This document shows positions 48,292 to 48,459 of a stretch of DNA of 48,459 nt, in pieces; position 1 is the first letter of the stretch; each line of letters begins with the position of its first letter. Under the pieces are notes generated by a model. The model was given only the letters and a program-made list of their open reading frames with translations. It was not told where the DNA came from and searched no databases. This DNA comes from Paludibacter sp. 221. Lineage in GTDB: Bacteria > Bacteroidota > Bacteroidia > Bacteroidales > Paludibacteraceae. The translations under genes were made by a program, and so were the position numbers. The DNA is taken from assembly GCF_010501035.1 (NCBI RefSeq), contig NZ_QVMH01000009.1, positions 1,074-49,532 on the forward strand, written 5' to 3'.

Positions 48292-48459
48292 ATTAAATTT
48301 TTGCCTGTTTACAACACTATATACACTGTTGGAAATGACAATTTTTGAAGAAAAACTCTCTGCGAAACTCCGTGAACAATTCTGTGTGGCTCTGTGAAAC
48401 ACACAACCAACATTCATGAGACATAGATGCTTCTCGCGACTCGGCATAAACCGAAATTG

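Noticed and set aside
48178..48447. An 89-aa minus-strand frame with VAGFEPTTPCSQ
   Set aside because: That peptide is the well-known antisense translation of a tRNA 3' end; the frame crosses the att site.

Overview
The window is most of a temperate, podovirus-like prophage of a Bacteroidales host. It lies between an unseen left end and a right attachment site at 48188-48233, which is the 3' part of a tRNA-Pro gene followed by that tRNA's terminator. The host assignment rests on the low-GC sequence, TAnnTTTG-type -7 promoter boxes, PcfJ/PcfK-type proteins, and small phage proteins typical of the Bacteroides group. No terminase large subunit, integrase, lysis gene or DNA polymerase is visible, so these presumably lie to the left of the window.

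Late region, minus strand, 29908 down to 1. In transcription order it holds the portal, a large tail/nozzle-like protein, an ejection-protein-like 208-aa protein, three unknown virion proteins, and a giant 3444-aa polyvalent protein. The giant protein carries metallopeptidase, kinase, ADP-ribosyltransferase and pyrophosphatase-like modules plus a virion-core tail. After a plus-strand insert come scaffold, major capsid protein, head-tail proteins, a repeat-containing fibre-like protein, a coiled-coil protein, a triple-domain glycosyltransferase and tail-end proteins. An identical 19-bp motif stands upstream of both blocks (29952-29970 and 9041-9059) and is a candidate late promoter or activator site. 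The insert at 9103-11736 runs on the opposite strand and carries a HAD hydrolase, a rhomboid protease with a duplicated tail, and a membrane protein.

Early/replication region, minus strand, 44358 down to 30805. From the lysis-lysogeny switch it runs: small DNA-binding proteins, a winged-helix regulator, three tandem paralogous genes each carrying a variable repeat, a template repeat, a reverse transcriptase, a 103-aa protein, a phage sliding clamp, PcfK- and PcfJ-like proteins, a MazG-like pyrophosphohydrolase, a radical SAM enzyme, a run of small proteins (ASCH-like, zinc-rich, one with an SSB-like C-terminal tip), a second radical SAM enzyme and a possible replication protein. The three VR genes, TR and RT form a complete-looking diversity-generating retroelement (DGR). 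I counted 41 TR/VR differences and all fall at template adenines. The targets are small soluble proteins in the early operon rather than tail fibres, and this is the most exciting content of the window.

Right end, plus strand, 44519-48146. A phage repressor with two TGTAGA-N4-TCTACA operators in the divergent control region is followed by a likely lysogenic-conversion cassette: a lipoprotein, small membrane proteins, a membrane-bound J-domain protein, a secreted Cys-rich protein and an XRE regulator.

A pervasive feature is tandem degenerate 7-bp repeats of several sequence families. They fill nearly every gap between late genes, and in the giant gene they are read through as heptapeptide linkers.
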